In this document: positions 6,433 to 8,709 of the stretch, piece by piece
Layout of the letters: every line of letters starts with the position of its first letter
Position numbering within the stretch: the first letter of the stretch is position 1
NCBI GenBank assembly: GCA_023137075.1
Contig: JAGLQA010000588.1
Coordinates: forward strand, 1 to 8,709
Source: Candidatus Aminicenantota bacterium
GTDB taxonomy: Bacteria > Acidobacteriota > Aminicenantia > UBA2199
Length of the DNA: 8,709 nucleotides
Reading direction: 5' to 3'
The notes under the pieces: generated by a model
What the model was told of the DNA's origin: nothing
What the model saw: the letters and a program-made list of their open reading frames with translations, nothing else
Databases searched by the model: none
Position numbers and translations under genes: made by a program

Positions 6433-7740
6433 CTATTTCAAAGCGGCGGAGATGGCATATAAAGGATATTGCCGGATTTCCTTGCCTACATGGTAATTTC
6501 GCTGGGAAAATTGGAGGCCATAGGGGCTGTTCCTCTTTTTTTCCAGGAAAAGATGCATACTTTTCAAGGAACCGGTCTTTCCGCTTTTCACTTCTATAGG
6601 AACAATATTACCGTTAATCGCAGTCACATAATCGACTTCAGCTTGACTTCCTCTTTTTTCATATACCCAATAGTACAGGTCGCTTTTTTGGGTGGCCGGG
6701 GTGTAGGCCATTAATTCCTGACCTACAAAAGCCTCTGTAATGGCTCCGCGGTTAATTATATAATGAACAGGATCGAGAATCCATTTTCCATAATCCATGC
6801 CAAGAACAGACTGTGCCAGCGCCACATCTAAGAATATAACTTTACTCATCAGGGGATTAATCTCAGCACCAAGGGGCAAACCGTTTGCCGAAGAATGATA
6901 AACGATATGTGCGATGCCTGTTTTTGATAAAAGTTCGAGGCCGGGTCTGAGTTCCCGCGAGCGAACATCCGGGGAAACAGAATGGAAAACAAATTTTTTC
7001 CCTGATAAGCGGGGAATCGAATTAAAAACCAACTCTACGTATTTTTGATTTTTTTTCTTCGCATATTTTGCAAAATCCTGGCGGTATGTTTCAACCAGCA
7101 TTTGGTGAACTTTCACGCACGTTTTTAGATTACCGGTATTGAGCCATTTCTCTACAGCTTCGGGCATACCGCCCACTGCCATGTATTCACCGAATAACCC
7201 TAATAATTTATCGTGAAGAAATCCGGGTAATTCTTCAGTTGGGTTATGATTGGAAATCTCTTCTCTTAGTCGCTCATGACCGGCAGCAGATAAAAACTCC
7301 ATAAAAGAAAGGGGATATAGATAAAGTGGAATTACCCTGCCTACAGGTAAGCCTATCTCTTCAAGCACAAAATCTAAGAGTGAACCGGCAGCGATCAGAT
7401 GCAATTGGGGCATTTTTTCGTAAAAATATCGTAATGACTTTATCGCTGTGGGGCACTCCTGGATTTCGTCAAAAAACAACAGGGTTTCCTTAGGGATGAT
7501 ATCTTGGCCGGTGGCAATGGAGAGATCACGAATGATTCGCTGTGGATCAAGGTCTTTTTCAAAGTAGGATTTTAAACCCGGTACAAACTCGAAATTTATC
7601 TCGACGAATCTCTTAAAATCTTTACCAAAATCCCTGGTAAGATAACTTTTACCAACCTGACGGGCGCCTTTGATAAGGATGGGTTTTCTATTCACGTCAT
7701 TTTTCCATTCATCGAGATAAGCTCTTAAGTCTCTTTTCAT
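6433..7740 (-). CDS. AAA+ ATPase with C-terminal DUF4143 domain
   Basis: With the chosen start the protein has 435 residues, a normal family length. Walker A is GARQVGKS (25-32), Walker B is LLFFDEIQE (D91, E92), and AAGS a little later is the sensor-1 region. These form an N-terminal AAA domain typical of the widespread ATPases paired with DUF4143. The C-terminal domain carries AEVDYV (E368, D370) and IVPIEVKSG (E383, K385), the E-x-D ... E-x-K pattern of a PD-(D/E)XK-nuclease-like fold. The true role of this family is poorly known. I chose the ATG at 7740 because MKRDLRAYLDEWKN is the usual N-terminus and GAGGT lies ten bases upstream. The frame continues upstream to a TTG at 7863, but those 41 residues cross a T8/A8 hairpin and are not family-like. 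A promoter lies at 7882-7910, giving a leader of about 135 bases. No partner gene is adjacent. Its 3' end faces the protease gene. Confidence 0.9.
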   Translation of the reverse strand: MKRDLRAYLDEWKNDVNRKPILIKGARQVGKSYLTRDFGKDFKRFVEINFEFVPGLKSYFEKDLDPQRIIRDLSIATGQDIIPKETLLFFDEIQECPTAIKSLRYFYEKMPQLHLIAAGSLLDFVLEEIGLPVGRVIPLYLYPLSFMEFLSAAGHERLREEISNHNPTEELPGFLHDKLLGLFGEYMAVGGMPEAVEKWLNTGNLKTCVKVHQMLVETYRQDFAKYAKKKNQKYVELVFNSIPRLSGKKFVFHSVSPDVRSRELRPGLELLSKTGIAHIVYHSSANGLPLGAEINPLMSKVIFLDVALAQSVLGMDYGKWILDPVHYIINRGAITEAFVGQELMAYTPATQKSDLYYWVYEKRGSQAEVDYVTAINGNIVPIEVKSGKTGSLKSMHLFLEKKRNSPYGLQFSQRNYHVGKEIRQYPLYAISAALK

Positions 7741-7762
7741 AATAACTTCAACCTCACACAAA

Positions 7763-7792
7763 TTTTTTTTCGTAACTTCGCTCGAAAAAAAA
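7763..7792 (-). other. T8CG/CGA8 hairpin in the ATPase leader, next to an orphan AGGAGG
   Basis: T8 (7763-7770) plus CG pairs with CG plus A8 (7785-7792) around a ten-base loop. On the - strand an AGGAGG (7793-7798) sits directly 5' of it, yet no ATG, GTG or TTG follows at usable spacing. The true start is about 52 bases further on. A small palindrome, GCCAT-GTA-ATGGC (7841-7853), also lies in this leader. The stem is AU-rich and weak, so any regulatory role is inference. Confidence 0.35.
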
Positions 7793-7881
7793 CCTCCTGG
7801 CGGTGAACAATAGATGATGTCAAATATTTTGGCCAATACCGCCATGTAATGGCATATCTTCAATTTCAGCGATATAAAATG

Positions 7882-7910
7882 ATTATATTATTTTTTTGGC
7901 TAAAAATCAA
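7882..7910 (-). promoter_or_regulatory. Near-consensus promoter for the ATPase gene, inside repeat unit 1
   Basis: On the - strand, -35 TTGATT (7905-7910), a 17-base spacer and a perfect -10 TATAAT (7882-7887) are present. Transcription would start near 7875. The -35 box lies inside the nearest 33-bp repeat unit and exists only because that unit differs from the other two there. Confidence 0.65.
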
Positions 7911-7996
7911 GGGTGTTTTGACAAATTTCTGGCTAAAAGTCGGGGGTGTTTTACTCCGGTTTTGGCTAAAAGTCGGGGGTGTTTTCTCTTGCTTCC
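7898..7996. repeat. Three 33-bp tandem repeats with a 22-bp conserved core
   Basis: Units occupy 7898-7930, 7931-7963 and 7964-7996, and GGCTAA at 7997 begins a broken fourth. Each has a 22-bp core beginning GGCTAAAAGTCGGGGGTG and ending TTTT, then 11 variable bases. The cores of units 2 and 3 are identical, and unit 1 differs at three positions. The period is about three helical turns. The cores share AAAAGTYG with the 17-bp repeats at 3037-3073. Candidate explanations are a solo end of an IS21-like transposon, whose termini carry multiple short repeats, or an array of regulator sites for the ATPase promoter. The spacers are far too short for CRISPR. No gene lies in the 300 bases 7741-8040; bases 8003-8040 show nothing recognisable. 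Confidence 0.85.
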
Positions 7997-8040
7997 GGCT
8001 AATTCAACGTATAGGAATTTCAAAGTTACCACTAAAAAAA

Positions 8041-8709
8041 CTAATAAACCACAGATTTCGCTGATGATACAGCGCGTTCGGCAAGAAGGTTATTCAGCAA
8101 ATCGATACGGTCGGTGACGATGCCGTCAACGCCTAAATCGAGCAGCCGGCGCATCTCTGCCGGATCATTGATCGTCCAGACGTGCACCTGGAGGCCGCCT
8201 GCGTGGGCGGCTTCGATTAATTTTTCATCGACAACCGTTACCGGCCCCTTGCGCACCGGAACCTGCAGCGCGTCTGCCGCTATTTTACAGGCCATTCCCA
8301 CCCTGGAATATGCCCAGAAGAGAGCGGTCTCCCGGGGCCCGGCCGAAGTGGCGACCCGGTTTCGCAAGAGCCTGCGGCAGCGGCGCACCCTGCGATTGTC
8401 GAATGAAGCGATCAACACGCGGTCCTCAAAGTGGTGCGTCGCGATAAACCGGGCAACAATTTGCTCGATGCCCGGTTGTTTCAGATCAAAGTTGAACATC
8501 ACCCGGGGAAAGGTTTTCATCACTTCCTCTAAGGAAGGAATAGCGATGCCGCTGTTTCTCAAGGGATAATCCTCCCCGGGCTTGAAATAATAGGCGGCGT
8601 CCAGGGTTTGCAAATCCGTCCACTGCCAATCTTTTATCCTTCCATTTCCATTGGTAAGCTTCTCCAACACATCATCGTGAAAGGTAACGATAACCCCGTC
8701 TCCGGTTAC
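8041..8709 (-). CDS. Glycerophosphodiester phosphodiesterase (5' end outside window)
   Basis: The frame is open from the right edge to TAG at 8041-8043, giving 222 residues that lack the N-terminus. It matches the GDPD family, TIM-barrel enzymes that hydrolyse glycerophosphodiesters to sn-glycerol 3-phosphate and an alcohol. Visible are DGVIVTFHDD (H11, D12 of this fragment, the catalytic HD), LEKLTNGNGRIKDW (the usual T-x-G-x-G turn) and IPSLEEVM. RVMFNFDLKQ carries D75 at the metal-ligand position that is Glu in many members; Asp there is a known conservative variant. VWTINDPAEMRRLLDLGVDG and IVTDRIDLL form the standard C-terminal end of the barrel. The N-terminal HRG and E-x-D motifs lie beyond the window, so export and full activity cannot be judged. 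The residue at 8668-8670 is an internal Val (GTG), not the start. It is transcribed toward the repeats and the ATPase, with no clear terminator. Confidence 0.92.
   Translation of the reverse strand, partial: VTGDGVIVTFHDDVLEKLTNGNGRIKDWQWTDLQTLDAAYYFKPGEDYPLRNSGIAIPSLEEVMKTFPRVMFNFDLKQPGIEQIVARFIATHHFEDRVLIASFDNRRVRRCRRLLRNRVATSAGPRETALFWAYSRVGMACKIAADALQVPVRKGPVTVVDEKLIEAAHAGGLQVHVWTINDPAEMRRLLDLGVDGIVTDRIDLLNNLLAERAVSSAKSVVY

Noticed and set aside
7741..7863. An N-terminal extension of the ATPase starting at TTG 7863 or ATG 7845.
   Set aside because: The residues are not family-like, the stretch crosses a T8/A8 hairpin, and the ATG at 7740 gives the usual N-terminus with an upstream GAGGT.
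7898..7996. A short CRISPR array.
   Set aside because: The linkers are only 11 bases, the repeats are not palindromic, and there are no cas genes. This does not fit a repeat-spacer array.
7849..8117. Two overlapping + strand frames encoding 11-residue peptide repeats (WLKVGGVL... and AKSRGCF...).
   Set aside because: A 33-bp tandem repeat is a multiple of three, so it stays open in several frames. There is no ribosome-binding site, and both frames overlap the ATPase promoter and the end of the GDPD gene.
8114..8569. A 151-codon + strand frame.
   Set aside because: It is antisense to the clearly recognisable GDPD gene, and its Ser/Arg/Thr-rich composition is typical of a shadow frame.
1486..8709. 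A functional link between the AlkP protein and the GDPD as a phosphodiester-scavenging system.
   Set aside because: They are on opposite strands, more than 5 kb apart, with unrelated genes between and no shared regulatory sequence. Similar chemistry alone is not evidence.

Overview
The window looks like chromosome from a mesophilic, Gram-negative-type bacterium with moderate GC. Three kinds of protein here recur in lineages such as Acidobacteria, Aminicenantes, Calditrichota and Bacteroidetes: an exported tricorn-type protease, an alkaline-phosphatase-superfamily protein with a Tat-like leader and a C-terminal 'LKSIGYI' tail, and a DUF4143 ATPase. That lineage guess is inference; there is no rRNA or other marker gene.

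Layout. Positions 1-532 hold the 3' end of an unrecognised + strand gene. Positions 533-847 have no intact gene, but contain a short open stretch reminiscent of a PKD/Ig-like domain (562-732) and a good sigma70-type promoter (776-804). That promoter serves a small secreted or membrane-anchored hypothetical protein (848-1390). Next is an AlkP-superfamily phosphodiesterase/phosphatase (1486-2826), whose promoter places the transcription start at the ATG, so its mRNA is probably leaderless. A perfect 14-bp hairpin with a UCCG tetraloop follows its stop codon. The gap 2863-3162 holds a tandem 17-bp repeat (3037-3073) just upstream of the promoter for a full-length tricorn-type S41 protease (3163-6393). 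That protease has a signal peptide, two beta-propellers, a PDZ domain and all the expected catalytic residues.

The right part is on the - strand and converges on the protease. It holds an AAA ATPase with a C-terminal DUF4143 / PD-(D/E)XK-like domain (6433-7740) and a glycerophosphodiester phosphodiesterase cut by the window edge (8041-8709). Between them lie three 33-bp tandem repeats (7898-7996). The unit nearest the ATPase has diverged so that it supplies the -35 box of a near-consensus promoter for the ATPase.

The genes look mostly like independent transcription units, not one pathway. Three products (AlkP protein, protease, small protein) appear to be exported. AlkP and GDPD could both act on phosphodiesters, but nothing in the sequence links them. 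I see no convincing multi-gene novel system. The most interesting signals are noncoding: two unrelated sets of short tandem repeats next to promoters (possible solo transposon ends or regulator sites), the promoter formed inside a repeat unit, and the leaderless start.
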